This document shows, in pieces, positions 23,179 to 35,300 of a stretch of 64,000 nucleotides of DNA. Made by a program: the position numbers and the translations under genes. The DNA is from Pyricularia pennisetigena. Lineage: Eukaryota > Ascomycota > Sordariomycetes > Magnaporthales > Pyriculariaceae. Numbering within the stretch: position 1 is the first letter of the stretch; each line of letters starts with the position of its first letter. The notes beneath the pieces were generated by a model that saw nothing but the letters and a program-made list of their open reading frames with translations, was not told where the DNA came from and did no database searches. Where the stretch lies: assembly GCF_004337985.1 (NCBI RefSeq), contig NC_043744.1:2702408-2766407 (forward strand). The letters run 5' to 3'.

Positions 23179-25084
23179 TTATTCCTGACCCGGCGTGGGA
23201 TACCCTGTGAATTGAAATCGGGTCAGACGAGTCTTCTCGCGTTTGAAATACTTGCTCAGGAGACTTACACCAGGAACAGACGGCAATGATGGCGTAGAGA
23301 CACATGAGAAGCATCCCCTCCAGCCAATGGCTCTTGCCGTCGCTGATCAGGTAGTTAACCAACAGGACCGATACAAACATGACAGCCACCTGGAATATAT
23401 CAAAGCTCAGGCCCATGGCGTCCATGTTCTTGCCCCAACCAATGACCACAAGGAGCGGGATGAGAAACAGAGCGACCTGCATGCTCGACCCGATGGCAAC
23501 ACCGATGGCCAGGTCCATCTTGTCCTTGATAGCAACCGTGACGGCCGTTGCGTGCTCGGCTGCATTTCCGACGATGGGCAGAAGGATTAGGCCGAGGAAT
23601 TCTTTGGAAATGCCGCCCTGGGTGGTGACGTAGTCGATGCTGTCGACGAGAAACTCGGCACAGAACGCAATTACGACAGTACAACCAGCTAGCAGGGCTA
23701 GGGCGACGAAAAAGTGCAGCTGCGGCTCCTCGCTTTCATCCTCTTCCTCCGCCGCCGCCGCCGCCGCCGCCGCCCTACCCGGCTCTTTGAGCATTTGTGA
23801 AAGCTTCTCTTTGCCTTGATCATTAGATGGTGAAATGGACTGCGCTATTAGTCCGCGGCCAGGGCCGGCTAGTCCAGCCGCAATTCCGTTCCGGGCCGGA
23901 TTCGGAGACTGGCTCCGGAACGGCTTTGCGGGAACTTTTTGGCTTTCCTCACCAAACACTTCCTGGTGGGTATGTAGCTGGAAAAAGAGATAGCCTGCAT
24001 AGACAAACAGTAGTATTATTGAAGTTCCGCGGGAAAGTTGCGCCACGTCATGATCTGGGGTGTTGCTGGCGCGGTCAAAGACGGTCGGGACAATAACACC
24101 AGCAACAGCTAGCGCGAGGAGACTTGCCGCAGTTTGTGCAACCGTCTCGTTGAAAAATTGCTCTCTCCTCCGCAGACCACCAAAGAAGAAGCACATGCCG
24201 AGGACCAAGAGCAAATTTGACAGGATACTGCCGATGAGGGACGTCTGCACAATGACGACCTCTCCTTGCATGAGCGCAATGACGGCCACTATAAGCTCAA
24301 CGGCATTTCCGAAAGTTGCATTGATCAAACCTCCAAGTGTCTCTCCTGTCCTAAGCGCTATCTCCTCTGTGGCAAAGCCCAACATTGATGCCAAGGGGAT
24401 AATAGCAATAAAATTGACGACGAAGATTGCGATAGGGCTGACGCTGGTAAAGTGTAGTGCTATACCGGCAGGAGCGGCAACCAGTAAAATATTAATCCAC
24501 GAGTTAAGAAAAGTGCGTTGCAGCTGGTTGGCGAAGGTAAAAGGTTCCTTGGGCTCGATGTGTTTGATAAATCGAGACCCCTTCTTCTGCTTTCCGTCGT
24601 CGGCATCGCTTACAGTTCCTGCCCCGCTGCTAGAGGGCGCAAGGCCGGCCACCGTCGTGTCAAGTTTGGGCTCCAGTCGTCTTTGGCGCAGTCCGTTCTC
24701 TGCAGATTCTGGCGACAGACCTACCGAGGGCTTGTTGCCATCTCGACTGGCGTCAGGGGGCTCCCGTGACTGCTTCTCGGAATCAGTAGCAGTGGCCGCG
24801 GCGCTGGTGGACTCTTGATCAGTAGCCCTCTCGTTGTGTCCCCTGCCGGAGACTGGCGCCGTGCTGACATGTACTAAGGGCGAGTGATCGATATCGTCTT
24901 GGCCGTCGTCTCCTTGGGCGCGACCACCACCTGCGCCCTCGCCACGCTCGACATCGACCGGGAAGGTTTGACTTCTCTCCTTGCGCCATTGTATGTGCGC
25001 GAATGGATTGAACGACGAGTCAGACCCCTTTCTGCTGAGCGCGTTGGCTGCTCGCTTGATCTTGAAGTGATTAACTATCGTCAT
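23179..25084 (-). CDS. VCX1: Vacuolar Ca2+/H+ exchanger (CAX/VCX1 family)
   Basis: Moves cytosolic Ca2+ into the vacuole in exchange for protons. Two exons: 25084-23269 and 23204-23179, 613 aa. The tiny 26 nt last exon replaces a misleading unspliced tail and restores the conserved end AVCSWWYPTPGQE. Two antiporter repeats are present. The first has GGLINATFGNAVELIVAVIA (acidic motif near residue 258) followed by QTSLIGSILSNLLLVLGM. The second has LPIVGNAAEHATAVTVAIKD (near residue 504) and GSSMQVALFLIPLLV. The two GNA.E glutamates needed for Ca2+ binding are intact. A 160-residue polar N-terminus and a central acidic loop (A9, then EEEDESEEP) are longer than in yeast Vcx1. About 2 kb of 5' DNA lies to its right. 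Confidence 0.92.
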
Positions 25085-25651
25085 TGTTAGCCAAAGATGG
25101 AAGGTTGAAAAATGATTATAGTGTAAGGGATGCGGGGATTGCCGAGATGGTGACTGAATTCAGTCAATTGAGTTTGGAAAAGCAGCAGGGTACCCTGTCC
25201 GTTGATAGGATGAAGCAGGGTAACCGGCTCGCTAGCTGCCCAAGCTGAGAGGATCTGATGAGATGTCTCTCAATGGACGGCAGATAGATGTAAATGCAAG
25301 CCAAGATTGGTAGAATGCAAGAATGAGCTTGACAGAAACCTACATTGCGACGACATGGCGGATGACTGGAAAGAATGCCCAACGTCTACTCAGCAGTGAC
25401 TTGAGAAACGTGGAAGCGGCTAAAAGGCTCCTGGCTGTGATTCGGCAGTCTATCGGATCAAGGTTAGTTTCTAGTGCGAGGTGTGGCCTGCAGCTGGTTT
25501 TGTAGCATCGGATGTCGGGACGGAAAGCACGTACTCACTTGGACTTGGACTTGGTCGAGACTCTGTCACTGATAGATGAACGCGGCGCGGGCGTGTCAAA
25601 TCTCGCCGAGTGAAGTTGTATTGTAACTAAACATTACCATGTCCAGACAAG

Positions 25652-25682
<31 letters not shown>
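25652..25682. repeat. Poly-A tract (31 nt)
   Basis: Uninterrupted A run in the region upstream of the VCX1-type gene. Confidence 0.9.
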
Positions 25683-25684
<2 letters not shown>

Positions 25685-26488
25685 TAGGTCGTATCAAATC
25701 TTTGCGACCTAAAATCACAATAGGGGAGCAAACATTAAAAGTCAAAGATTCAAAGAATAAGAATAAGAAATGGGGAAGAGAATGCAAAGATCTTTGGACA
25801 GTCAGTCCTCCTAACCTCGGAAAAAGAGCCCGTGCCCAGCATCAAAAGAGGGAGGGAGAGAGAGAAAGAGAGGAGATCCATACCAGTCCTTGTCTGTTTC
25901 CACACGCCTGGAGATGCAATCTGAATTTAAACAAAAGCACGGTCTTGTTACTTTAATTACTACCATGGATGGAGCCATGTGCTGCCTCCCTTTTTTCTGC
26001 AAGTGAGTGGGTTCTCTAGACAAGGATAGGCCAACCGTTGGAATTAAAAGGCGCTAAACTGAGCGAGGACGTGTCGGTTCTCACCGACCGCAGCCAGCCA
26101 GTGAGGTCATTCCATCCCAGGAAAAAAAATTCATTCAGTCATTCATCATGCCACAGAAACTTTTTAGGGACATGTAGTATGCCCTGTTGTTGATTTACTT
26201 ATCCGCTTCCATCATTTATCTACACATGTACCTTCCCTACCCAGGAACATAGGCACTTGAGGCAAAAGAAAGCCACGAGAAGACCGTCAAGTTTCGAGTC
26301 AACTGGAGTTTTACTCTGTGATGCTTAATTACGCGTTAGCGCCGGCTTGTCTGCCCCATTGACGCTTCCACACCAGCATCGATGACGTCGCGGGGTAGCT
26401 GTCCGTCGGATGTTGTTCCAGGGCATAGGGGCGCATTTGTTGCAAGCTAAACACTGTCTCTTAGGCTTGTTGGAAAGCATACCAAACT

Positions 26489-26490
<2 letters not shown>

Positions 26491-26545
<55 letters not shown>
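26491..26545. repeat. Poly-T tract (55 nt)
   Basis: Longest homopolymer in the window, 55 T. It lies about 540 nt beyond the IML1 stop codon. Length is likely unreliable by sequencing. Confidence 0.9.
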
Positions 26546-26546
<1 letters not shown>

Positions 26547-27084
26547 ATAAAAAAAGAGTATCACGACAATGCGGTGTTTTGTCGAGACCGAGAAAAAAGA
26601 AAAAAAAAAGCAACCCCTCGTGGCCCCACCCAATTGGTCGAGTGCGTAAATTGTAAGTAAATTGTTAAGTAGTCGGCGGTTTCTACGCCAAGGAGCCAAG
26701 CCGGCTGATCGCGCGATTAAAAAGTCTTGTTTTTGCGCCAAGCAACCCAAAGTTCCACCGTCATTGCTTGATACTTTCAACGTAGCTAGCCAAGGTACCT
26801 TGCTGCACAGTTGATCACACTACTGCAAGGTCACATTAGCCCCCTACACGGTGAGATTGACATCGCCCAGTAAAAATCTTCAGCTGAGTGACCGCACATA
26901 TCTAAGCCACCGACCTTGCGTCAGTATTCAAGGCAGGGGGTGACGTACACCTTGAATGTATATTACTACGTCAACGTTACCTCGCGTCAAATCTCCATAG
27001 ATCACCAGGCGCACTAGCAGCAGAAAAGGATGAACGCCTACGTAAGGCAGATACCATCTATTATACATGCATTATAACGGCCCC

Positions 27085-30000
27085 TCAGTACTGTACACTT
27101 CCCCGCCTCAGCAACTGCGACGCCGCCAGCACAGCCGGGCTCTGCACTCTCTGCTGGACCGGGCTAGGAATAACAGCTAACGAATCCCCCGCCACCGAAG
27201 ACGACAGCAGCCCCTGTGGTAGCCCTCCAGATGGGAAATTCGGGATGTTGTGATCCGCAACCGGACCGGTGCCTGACCCGCTTTGGGATATTATCGTCGG
27301 CGCCATGATTGACGACGCAGGCTGCGGTCCCGGTGCCTTCTCCAGCATCTCGCTGTAGAAAGCCTCGAGCGCGACCGGATCGTGGCAAAACTTTTCCATC
27401 TCGAGTCTGATTGAGTTGGGCTCGTCCAGGGAAAACTTTATCAGCGCAGAGTGTACGTTGTGTTCTCCGCCGAGGGCAGCAGTGTTGCCATGGCTGCTTG
27501 CTCCCGCGCCGCACTGGCCGGCCGTCTTTGGAGACCCTGTCGTGTTGACGGCCCTGAAAAGGGGAGAAGATAGCGGCGTGAGGTCAGCGACGTGGCTGTG
27601 TCCAGGCAGTCCACCGTTACCGCCAACGCCACCACCACACTGCCTGTGTTTGTGCTGCTGTTGCTCTTCTTCCTTGCGCATCTCCTTGTCGCGTGCGGCC
27701 TGTGCCCGATTGCTGTACAGTCGGTTCGCGAGGATGATGAAGTCTCCCTCGTCGGTAATCTCGGCCAGGAGGATCCCCGAGCGATGAATGTACTGCGTGT
27801 ACTTGAAGTCGGGCTTCCCCCACGAATAAGTCACGTCCACATTACTGGGGAAGCTGGATGCCGACTCCATGTCGAGCACAAAGTCGAATTTGCGCAGAAT
27901 GGCTTTTTGATAAAATAGCCTGGCTGGTTGACCTAGCGGTGAGAAAGATGTCGGGTCATAGAAAGTGACAGGCTGCCTGTCAGGAGGCGGCACTGCAAGC
28001 TTGATAGTATACGGCTTTCTGAACGGGTTAACATCGCTGATGGTGCATGCCTCAGCAATAGGAACCTCGACCAGCCGCATACCGTATAGGCTCGCCTCCC
28101 TAGCCCAACCCTCGACGGCATCCTCAATCAGCTTTGCAGTGACGTTCATCCAGTCGATACGCAAGTGGTAACAGTTGTCGGGGTTATGCAAGCGATCGTA
28201 GTGAAGATCAATACGTTCCGGCCGGTAAGATCTCTTGCGGTGATCGACATCGTACTTCATGACCTTGCTGAGAATTACCCGTGGCTTATTGCCTCCAGAG
28301 GGTAAGATTGGGGCCGTCGGCGTTGTCGCGCCAGAAGTAAGCGACTCCTCTTCGCTGCTCAGGGTGTGAGAGATGCTATTTCTGATACTTTCTCGAGGCG
28401 GCTGCTCCGAGACCGGGGTGGAAGGTACAGAGGCTTCCCGCCACCTCTGGTTGAACCAAGTGCTGGGCTGCGGCTTGGCAAATTCGCTGCTGATCTGGTA
28501 GAAGTACTGCCCGTCTTTGAAGCGATGTCGCTTCTCAACGTGAACAAAAATACCGGATTCTCTCCGGGTATTGCCTTCTTTCTCCTTGTCTTTGTCCTTT
28601 TCTCGATCTTTTTCTTTTTCCTTATCCTTTTGCTTGTCCTCATCCGAGATCATCAGCACGTTTCCAAGGGCTTCCGCCTCTTCTCTGCTGTCCAGGTCCT
28701 CAAAATTATCCAACATCCAATCAATCATGTCGGAGCCAATGAAGCAGTTGTAGTGTAAGCGGAGATGCCATCTGCGGTTCTGCATCCGCACTCCGCCATT
28801 CTCAACAGGCTGTTGAATAGCCTCAGCCAGCTGTGCCAAATTGAGGCTAGATTTGCGGAATTGGTGCTTGTTGGTTACAAGCTGTGCCCGGCGGTGTCCC
28901 GCTTCCAGTCCCTCTAGTAAAGGCAAGGTTTCCAGCTCGGCAGCAATGACTACAGATGGATCGTCCGTCTTGTAGACAATGTCCAAAGGGTTGGGATCCT
29001 TTCTATGTCGAGGCCCGAGATCCTGGAATCGTCGATCCGAGGGTGGTATGTAGCGATGCTTTTGCCATAGTTTACCCAGTCGTCGAATGCCTTCGATGCG
29101 AGTTTCTTCTTCCTTCTCTCCCGCAACCGGGTCGAGTGAGGTTCTGTTGACAATTGGGATCAAGACAAAGCGAGCTCTCCAGAATCGAAAGCTTTCGGAC
29201 AGCTCAAGGTCATGGCCAGCAAGATATGAGTCTATGTAGTTCCAATTCCGCTCCGGCTTGGGGGTCGCAATGTCGATCTCTCTGGAGACATAGTCCTCAT
29301 CCATGATTGTGCGGATCGCAGGGTTATACACTTTAGGTTGCTCCATGCTGGAAGCTTGCAAAGCTGGCTTGCGGGTGAAAATATTGACCTCAACCTCGGT
29401 TCCATTGACACAGGACAGCTGGTGAATAGTGTTACCCACAGAGAGGAAGATACTAGTTCCATCCTCAGCACTATGATCCCTCGATAAGATGTCTGCTACC
29501 TTCATTTGTTTCTGACCAAACGCTTTGGCGACTGCTTGGCCGACGACGACTTGGAAGCCTTGGGAGAAACGGAGGCTGATCAGCTCTTTGAGTAGCTCTT
29601 CTCGGGTTTTTGGCTCTTCTACCAGCTCATCGTCCAGCTCCTGAGACACGTTGTACGGCTGCCTTTGGTATTCCGAATCGAACTGAGCTTGGGTAGGGAA
29701 ATGTTCCGTGGTCAAGGGAACAGCAGCAGGAGTGCATAACGACTTCCATTTCATAACTTTCATTTCGGATGGTCGTGGAAAGACGTGCTGCCAGCGGCTA
29801 TAGAGGTTCGTCTCATCAACCTTGTTCGCCTCGGGGTTGCAAGGATTGAGGACTGTAAGCCAGGGCGACACGGCTGCACTGGGGGACAAAGTGGCTTGTT
29901 GGTCCGGCAATTCCCCAGCTCGAAGTTTCGAGATGCCAACCTTTTGGGCATCCTCTGCCCTTAACGCGTTGGAATACTTGATCTCTGGTGCGTCGGTGCC

Positions 30001-32709
30001 TGCTCCTGCGTGACGAATGACGGAAGATGAAATCATCGTTCCAACCGTGGTAAACAGTGTCGAGTCTGAGGATTGGACATTGTTCCTGATATGTATAGGT
30101 CGACTTGGGGCGAGTCTAGCGGAGCGGCTAGACTCTTGAGCCCTTTCAGCTATTGGTGAGTCGCGAATTGCAGTCAGTGCCTGGGGCGATTGAGAAGCTT
30201 GTGAGTTTGACTTGACTGGCGTCATCCGCACCGGCAGCGGACTGCGGCTTCCAGATACAGCCGCCATCGATGTTGCTGCAGCGACGTTCTCAACCTGAAC
30301 CTCTGCCACGGCGACCTTGGGTGCGGCAATGCCAAACCCTCGCTGACCAAGGCTTATTTGTCGCATAAATTTCGGAGTCTTGCCCGATGATGACCTTGAG
30401 CTTACGCTGGGATGTGGTGATTGATGATGACCAACTGATACACGCCTCTCGGAGACCATAGATGCCCCAAGGTAGCTGCCGCTTTCGACCCCATGCATCC
30501 GCACGTTATCCCCATTGTCCCGCGGTCGAAAGCCCGAGTGACGTCTAGAAGCTGGGAGGTGTGCTTTGGTGTCGTCATATTCCTGAAGATGCCGCCAGAT
30601 AGTCTTTTCCCCTGGTTTCGCATGCTTGTCTGGCGCAAACTTTTGAAAGCCGGATACGTGATCAACTAGGCCGCCCGTGTGGCGCAAGTTTGGTATCAAT
30701 GTAAAGCCGTCCACGTCGTAACGTCTAAACTTTGTAAGAGGCAGTGGCTGAATGAGCTTGCGTGGAAACGACGGATCAGCGTGAAGCGGCGTTGTCTCGA
30801 TCTCGTTCGTTTCCAGCACGCTTCGCATCTGAAGATCGTACATCCTGCACCTGATGGCAAACTCATCCTGCGAATCCTGACACGTATTGTCCGAGGCTGA
30901 GAGTGCTATGCCCTGATATGAGAGCGCTTCATCGGAGTTGCCGGTCCAGTAAGATACGTGCAGCCACTGCGGTAAAGCGTAGCTCCATTCGTCGTTGCTG
31001 GCATGGGAAATCAAGGAATGTTCCCCACGAGGAGGGACGCTCATATTTTTGGTCGGCGAGAGAGAGGATCCAAGGGCACTGGTGTAGCTGCCGATAGCAG
31101 GCGTATGATATTTGGGCGTGCTGCCGTCGTGAAAATGTGACTTGATCTTTTCCGAGTGGCGTCTCCCCTTTTCTGGCATTTTTTTGTAGCGGAAAAGTGG
31201 CACTGAGTGTAGCGGGATCTTGGGCACGCAGATCAGGTCAATGCCTATCCCATTTCCAACAAGGGCCTCGGTTGTTCTTCGGAGCTCCTCGTAGTCTACT
31301 TCGAAAACACCAGCACCGGGGCTGATGACAACAACAGAAATTCCCGTTCTCATCAAGTCTCTGTCGATGTAGTCATGGGAATATACGGTTGACGCGAGAT
31401 TGATGGCCTCCAAGAAGTTCCCGTGGGTCGCGAGTGAGGATTCGGCTCTGATTTGCCTGTGGTACGGCTGTTTCGTAGCCCCTTCTTCTGATACACTCTG
31501 TATCGGATTCAACGCCTGTTGATGATGAAGACTGATGTCTCGCCGGAAAATTCCAAATTCTCGTTTGAGATGATACAGAATGCTCGTCCATTCGACACTG
31601 GTCTTTTCGCTAACTACCACACGATAAAAGTCCTTGTATGGGCGCTTGCTTCCAGACTTTTGGGTGCCAGTAAAGTAGGAATCTTGCAGAGCCGTCTCGG
31701 AAAATTCGGTGGATATGCCGGTGTCGTACTCGACCCGAGCAAAGAGCACAATGCTGACCAGATGCTTTAGCTTCAGCGCCATCCACTTCTTGAAGAGAGC
31801 AGGCAAGAAGCCATTGACCACCTTGTTGAACATGATCTCGCCAGATCCGTCAGAGTCAAAATCCCACATCTCGCGTGACATCTGTATGAAGAGTATATAG
31901 CGGGCCGACTCGCTGCGATATATGGGCCTCGTGTGTCGGCCGAAGAAGGCTGAGCGTACTTTGCGCCCTTCTACAAAGACAGCCGAGACCTGAGCCTTGC
32001 AGGTTCCCAGGAAGTATATGACCTGTCCCTGGTATACGGTTCGCTCGGACAACTCCCCGACGGCCATACGCCACATGTCGGCTCGCGAGAGGTACTGGTC
32101 TCTAAACGACAGTTCCACGTGCGAAGCCTCTATTGATGGGTTATTGGCATCCTCTGGAATCAGGTAGACATGGCCACCCTTTTTCATGCCGAATGCCTCG
32201 GCGACATGCTTGGCGACATACAGCTCTACTTTGGGGTGGCGCAGCTTCATGTCCTTAGACATGTCCTTGACGATGAACAAATAGCGTCTGTCAGTGGTGG
32301 TGCTGCTACCGCTCTGCGATGCGTCCATCGAGCTGTCATCCTTGTCGAGGTGGTCCTGAGTGGGCATCTTCCGCAGGCTGGCGTGACCCGATTTTTCAGG
32401 CGGCACCTCGATGGCCATGAGGCTGCCGGGCTTGATGCCATTGTCGAAAAGGTCCAAGTTGAGAAGTACCTCGTCGCGGGAGAAGGACTCGTTGACGGTT
32501 ATGGTGCACCTCCGCTCCTGGCGGCCACTCCTGCAATGAGACTGATGCATATGCTTCGTTGTGCAGTTGCTCGTCGTCGTGTCCAGGGTTCTAGGACCGC
32601 TGCCATCTACACTGGGAACTCGGTCGCGGTCTCGGTCGGCCTTCGTCGTCCCTATGGACTGACGGAGGCTCGATGGACCGGGCACATTCCCCCGAGCATT
32701 TCGATGCAT
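27085..32709 (-). CDS. IML1: IML1/DEPDC5, catalytic subunit of SEACIT (GATOR1)
   Basis: GTPase-activating subunit of the vacuolar SEACIT/GATOR1 complex, which turns TORC1 off when amino acids are scarce. Single exon, 1,874 aa from the ATG at 32709, the first ATG after an upstream in-frame stop; a longer frame begins with TTG and was not used. Order of parts: a polar N-terminus; [20 protein letters not shown] (near residue 75); the conserved N-terminal and vWA-like region with [20 protein letters not shown] (near 443) and [11 protein letters not shown]; a long disordered Ser-rich middle; a DEP domain ([19 protein letters not shown], near residue 1320) split by a KDKEKE-type charged insert; and the C-terminal domain with [20 protein letters not shown] and [21 protein letters not shown] transposon block starts about 160 nt upstream of the start codon. 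Confidence 0.93.
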   Translation of the reverse strand: MHRNARGNVPGPSSLRQSIGTTKADRDRDRVPSVDGSGPRTLDTTTSNCTTKHMHQSHCRSGRQERRCTITVNESFSRDEVLLNLDLFDNGIKPGSLMAIEVPPEKSGHASLRKMPTQDHLDKDDSSMDASQSGSSTTTDRRYLFIVKDMSKDMKLRHPKVELYVAKHVAEAFGMKKGGHVYLIPEDANNPSIEASHVELSFRDQYLSRADMWRMAVGELSERTVYQGQVIYFLGTCKAQVSAVFVEGRKVRSAFFGRHTRPIYRSESARYILFIQMSREMWDFDSDGSGEIMFNKVVNGFLPALFKKWMALKLKHLVSIVLFARVEYDTGISTEFSETALQDSYFTGTQKSGSKRPYKDFYRVVVSEKTSVEWTSILYHLKREFGIFRRDISLHHQQALNPIQSVSEEGATKQPYHRQIRAESSLATHGNFLEAINLASTVYSHDYIDRDLMRTGISVVVISPGAGVFEVDYEELRRTTEALVGNGIGIDLICVPKIPLHSVPLFRYKKMPEKGRRHSEKIKSHFHDGSTPKYHTPAIGSYTSALGSSLSPTKNMSVPPRGEHSLISHASNDEWSYALPQWLHVSYWTGNSDEALSYQGIALSASDNTCQDSQDEFAIRCRMYDLQMRSVLETNEIETTPLHADPSFPRKLIQPLPLTKFRRYDVDGFTLIPNLRHTGGLVDHVSGFQKFAPDKHAKPGEKTIWRHLQEYDDTKAHLPASRRHSGFRPRDNGDNVRMHGVESGSYLGASMVSERRVSVGHHQSPHPSVSSRSSSGKTPKFMRQISLGQRGFGIAAPKVAVAEVQVENVAAATSMAAVSGSRSPLPVRMTPVKSNSQASQSPQALTAIRDSPIAERAQESSRSARLAPSRPIHIRNNVQSSDSTLFTTVGTMISSSVIRHAGAGTDAPEIKYSNALRAEDAQKVGISKLRAGELPDQQATLSPSAAVSPWLTVLNPCNPEANKVDETNLYSRWQHVFPRPSEMKVMKWKSLCTPAAVPLTTEHFPTQAQFDSEYQRQPYNVSQELDDELVEEPKTREELLKELISLRFSQGFQVVVGQAVAKAFGQKQMKVADILSRDHSAEDGTSIFLSVGNTIHQLSCVNGTEVEVNIFTRKPALQASSMEQPKVYNPAIRTIMDEDYVSREIDIATPKPERNWNYIDSYLAGHDLELSESFRFWRARFVLIPIVNRTSLDPVAGEKEEETRIEGIRRLGKLWQKHRYIPPSDRRFQDLGPRHRKDPNPLDIVYKTDDPSVVIAAELETLPLLEGLEAGHRRAQLVTNKHQFRKSSLNLAQLAEAIQQPVENGGVRMQNRRWHLRLHYNCFIGSDMIDWMLDNFEDLDSREEAEALGNVLMISDEDKQKDKEKEKDREKDKDKEKEGNTRRESGIFVHVEKRHRFKDGQYFYQISSEFAKPQPSTWFNQRWREASVPSTPVSEQPPRESIRNSISHTLSSEEESLTSGATTPTAPILPSGGNKPRVILSKVMKYDVDHRKRSYRPERIDLHYDRLHNPDNCYHLRIDWMNVTAKLIEDAVEGWAREASLYGMRLVEVPIAEACTISDVNPFRKPYTIKLAVPPPDRQPVTFYDPTSFSPLGQPARLFYQKAILRKFDFVLDMESASSFPSNVDVTYSWGKPDFKYTQYIHRSGILLAEITDEGDFIILANRLYSNRAQAARDKEMRKEEEQQQHKHRQCGGGVGGNGGLPGHSHVADLTPLSSPLFRAVNTTGSPKTAGQCGAGASSHGNTAALGGEHNVHSALIKFSLDEPNSIRLEMEKFCHDPVALEAFYSEMLEKAPGPQPASSIMAPTIISQSGSGTGPVADHNIPNFPSGGLPQGLLSSSVAGDSLAVIPSPVQQRVQSPAVLAASQLLRRGSVQY

Positions 32710-32871
32710 TTGGACTTGGAAATACAGAGGCTCGGATTTGGCCCGAGCCAACCCCAATGCGTTCCTAGGCTTCGATGATCCTAAACATCGTCATCGTGTA
32801 GCGCCGCTTGCACGTGCCCAGCTGACGCGACTCCGGATCGATGTGTCAATTATGCCCCACCTATAGACCTA

Positions 32872-33000
32872 CAGTGAGTGACCCACAAGTGGACATGCAC
32901 CTGAAGTGGACACCTGTTTTGTTAGCAATTTCTAGCATCCTCAACACAACCCACCTACTTCAACGCGACAACGCACCGCAAATAACGCGTTTTTGAAATA
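32872..33000 (+). mobile_element. Pogo (Fot1/Pot2-like) element, left fragment
   Basis: Starts right after a TA with CAGTGAGTGACCC, which matches in inverse the right end at 48,559-48,571 (GGGTCACCCACTG followed by TA). The inverted repeat extends over about 45 bp, including AAGTGGACATG. The 129 bp include the transposase N-terminal coding start and stop where the 13.8 kb element is inserted. Added to the right fragment (46,807-48,571), the length is about 1.89 kb, normal for Fot1/Pot2 elements. Confidence 0.85.
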
Positions 33001-33013
33001 GTATCAGGGCTCA
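33001..33013 (+). repeat. Terminal inverted repeat, end A of copy 1
   Basis: GTATCAGGGCTCA, preceded by TA. It pairs with end B of the same copy at 11 of 13 positions. Confidence 0.8.
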
Positions 33014-34059
33014 TCCCTGAAGCCCAAAGCTCCACAATTGATCCACTCCGTTCGCTTCGCTCCATTTCGTGGCTCAATTGCGGTTTTGCAATGTACCTGT
33101 GGGTCCATCCAAAAAACGTTTTGGTTCAGGTTTAAAAACAATTTGTCGATTTTCGCCGTTTATAACGGTATTTTTGGCCTTTTTGCGACCGACACTCCCT
33201 TATTATTCCATAACCACGCAAAATATCGAAAAAAAATATCGTTAAAAATAGGAATTGGTAGGTTTTTTTCATTAATCCAAAATTTTTTGCACCCGGTATA
33301 CCAATTAAAAATTGGATATAACCCGTTTTTTATCCGTTTATAACGGTATCCCTATTATTAACCCAAAAATACCATCGATACCCATTTCGCATTTTAATAA
33401 TAACGATTATAATCCGTTAAAATTTATATATAAAAAATCGCAAAAACGAAAAAAAATTTTATATATAAATTTTAATCCAAATATCGTAAAATTATTTATT
33501 ATATAATCCGTATAAAGCAAATTTTATTTAATATATTATATATCCACCTATAAATATTATCGATACCTATTTCGCATTTTACCAATAACGATTATAATCC
33601 GTTAAAATTTATATAGGGAAAATCGCAAAAACGAAAGGAATTTTTACATATTAATTTTGATATAAATAACGCAAAACCATTAATTTTACAATTCGTATAA
33701 AATATATATTATATAATACGTTATATATCTATTTATTAAAAAAACTATTATTTCCGCAATTTTTCATATATCCGTATTTAAATTATATATATATAATATC
33801 CGGAAATACGCCCATATATACTTCGTTTTCCCACCAAATTAACGCAATTTTTCGCGGTCCCAATCCCGCATACGCGGCGGTAAATACCTTTTCCGACGTA
33901 TCTATTTTCCCGGAATTATACGTTAAAACCAAAATTTTTAATAATTTAAATTTATAATATGAATTCGTTTTTTTAACTGTTATATGGTTTTTAAATTTTT
34001 ATAAACCCCCCAATATTCCTGCACGAATCCCACATTATAACCAAATGCAATATATATAC

Positions 34060-35300
34060 CGGGTTTTATATAATATAAAAAATATTATTTTATTGGTAAA
34101 AACCGGGTACGGGAAAAATATAATATTGCAAATTATTTCGGTTATTCGCAATAATACTACCATTATCCAAATAATCCCATTAAACAAATTAAAGTAAAAA
34201 CAATTACGCAATATATAACGTTATCCCGCCGCGAACCCCAAATTAATCGATTAATCCATTTTAAACGTAAATATAAATATACGGTTTTTATTACCAAAAT
34301 CAATTTTATTTAATATAATTTTTTTTGGAATCCGCAAACCGTTTATAAATATACGCATATTTTTTTAAACCCAGAATAAATTACCAGTTACCGATTTTTT
34401 AAACTTTTTCGAAATTTTATATTCCACCAATATATCGTTTTATTTATTATTAATAAATTTTATATAATTTTACAGTGGAAAGATTTTAAAAAATTGTTTT
34501 TTATGCTGCGTTTGGTTCGGGTAATTATATTAGCAACCGTATTTATATTCGAATGCACCGCAATTTTTACAGCAAAAATTAAAATTTACGTTTTCGACCA
34601 ACTGTATTATAAAAGGATAATACGTTTCGTTAAAACGCCTTTCGACCGACCCGAAATTATAATTATAATACAATATTTGGAACGCAAAACCTTTATTAAC
34701 GATTACCGGCGCCTCCTATTCCTAATAAAGAATATTATACTATTATCCGCCACCCGTATTTTGAAATTATTATATATATGGACGCCAAAAAACCGTATTA
34801 TTTAAACGCGTTAATTCCTAATAATAAACCTCGTATTTAGGAAATTTATTAAACGAAACGCAACCGATATAATTATCCGGTATAATGTATTTACACCTAA
34901 AATCGATAAAATTAAAATTTATGCAGAATTTTCCAAACCGGATTTTAAAATTTGTATTATATTTTCCATTTTATTTTTGGGTATGGGTATGGATATACCT
35001 AATATAGAACGTATAATATAATACGGCGCGTTAATATTAAACGACCCCGTAAACCTATAATAAAAATTTGAACGAACCGTACGCGGGCTTCACCGTAAAG
35101 GAACCGTATATTTTTTGCGTTTTATTGGTATTTCGATACGCAGGGGTTTATCGTTAAATATAAACCAATTAAACCAAAATTATTAACCAAATTAACCAAA
35201 TAACCCGTAATATTACAAAAAAACGCTCAAAATTTACAAATTACCTATTTAAATTTTTCAACGTATTTATAAACGCGGTTGTTTTTTATTAGCTTTTTAC
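34060..35300 (+). pseudogene. DEAD/RecQ-like helicase remnant, copy 1
   Basis: A superfamily 2 helicase broken by RIP stops and shifts. Walker A survives as KTGYGKNIILQ (34,099-34,131), followed by an IQIIPLNKL motif Ia block. Motif III reads LSATR near 34,742-34,756. Motif V/VI appears as GMGMDIPNI near 34,980-35,005, and then NDPVNL with a degraded 'WQRFGRA.RG' and LHRKGT near 35,040-35,105. The order matches fungal RecQ-like helicases seen in repeats and subtelomeres. The same set is present in copy 2. A C-terminal extension may run to about 36,400. Confidence 0.7.

Larger units (their letters stand above)
25085..27084. other. Intergenic region VCX1-like / IML1
   Basis: 2 kb holding the VCX1-type promoter and the IML1 3' region. 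It contains an A31 run, a T55 run and a GA-rich patch near 25,850-25,880. Homopolymer-spanning Lys/Phe-rich frames are not genes. No RNA gene is recognised. Confidence 0.5.

Noticed and set aside
23171..23268. Unspliced C-terminus of the VCX1-type gene
   Set aside because: Splicing to 23,204 restores the conserved WWYP ending; the read-through tail has no family match.
25639..26780. Lys- and Phe-rich open frames across poly-A/poly-T runs
   Set aside because: Created by homopolymers; no conserved sequence beyond them.
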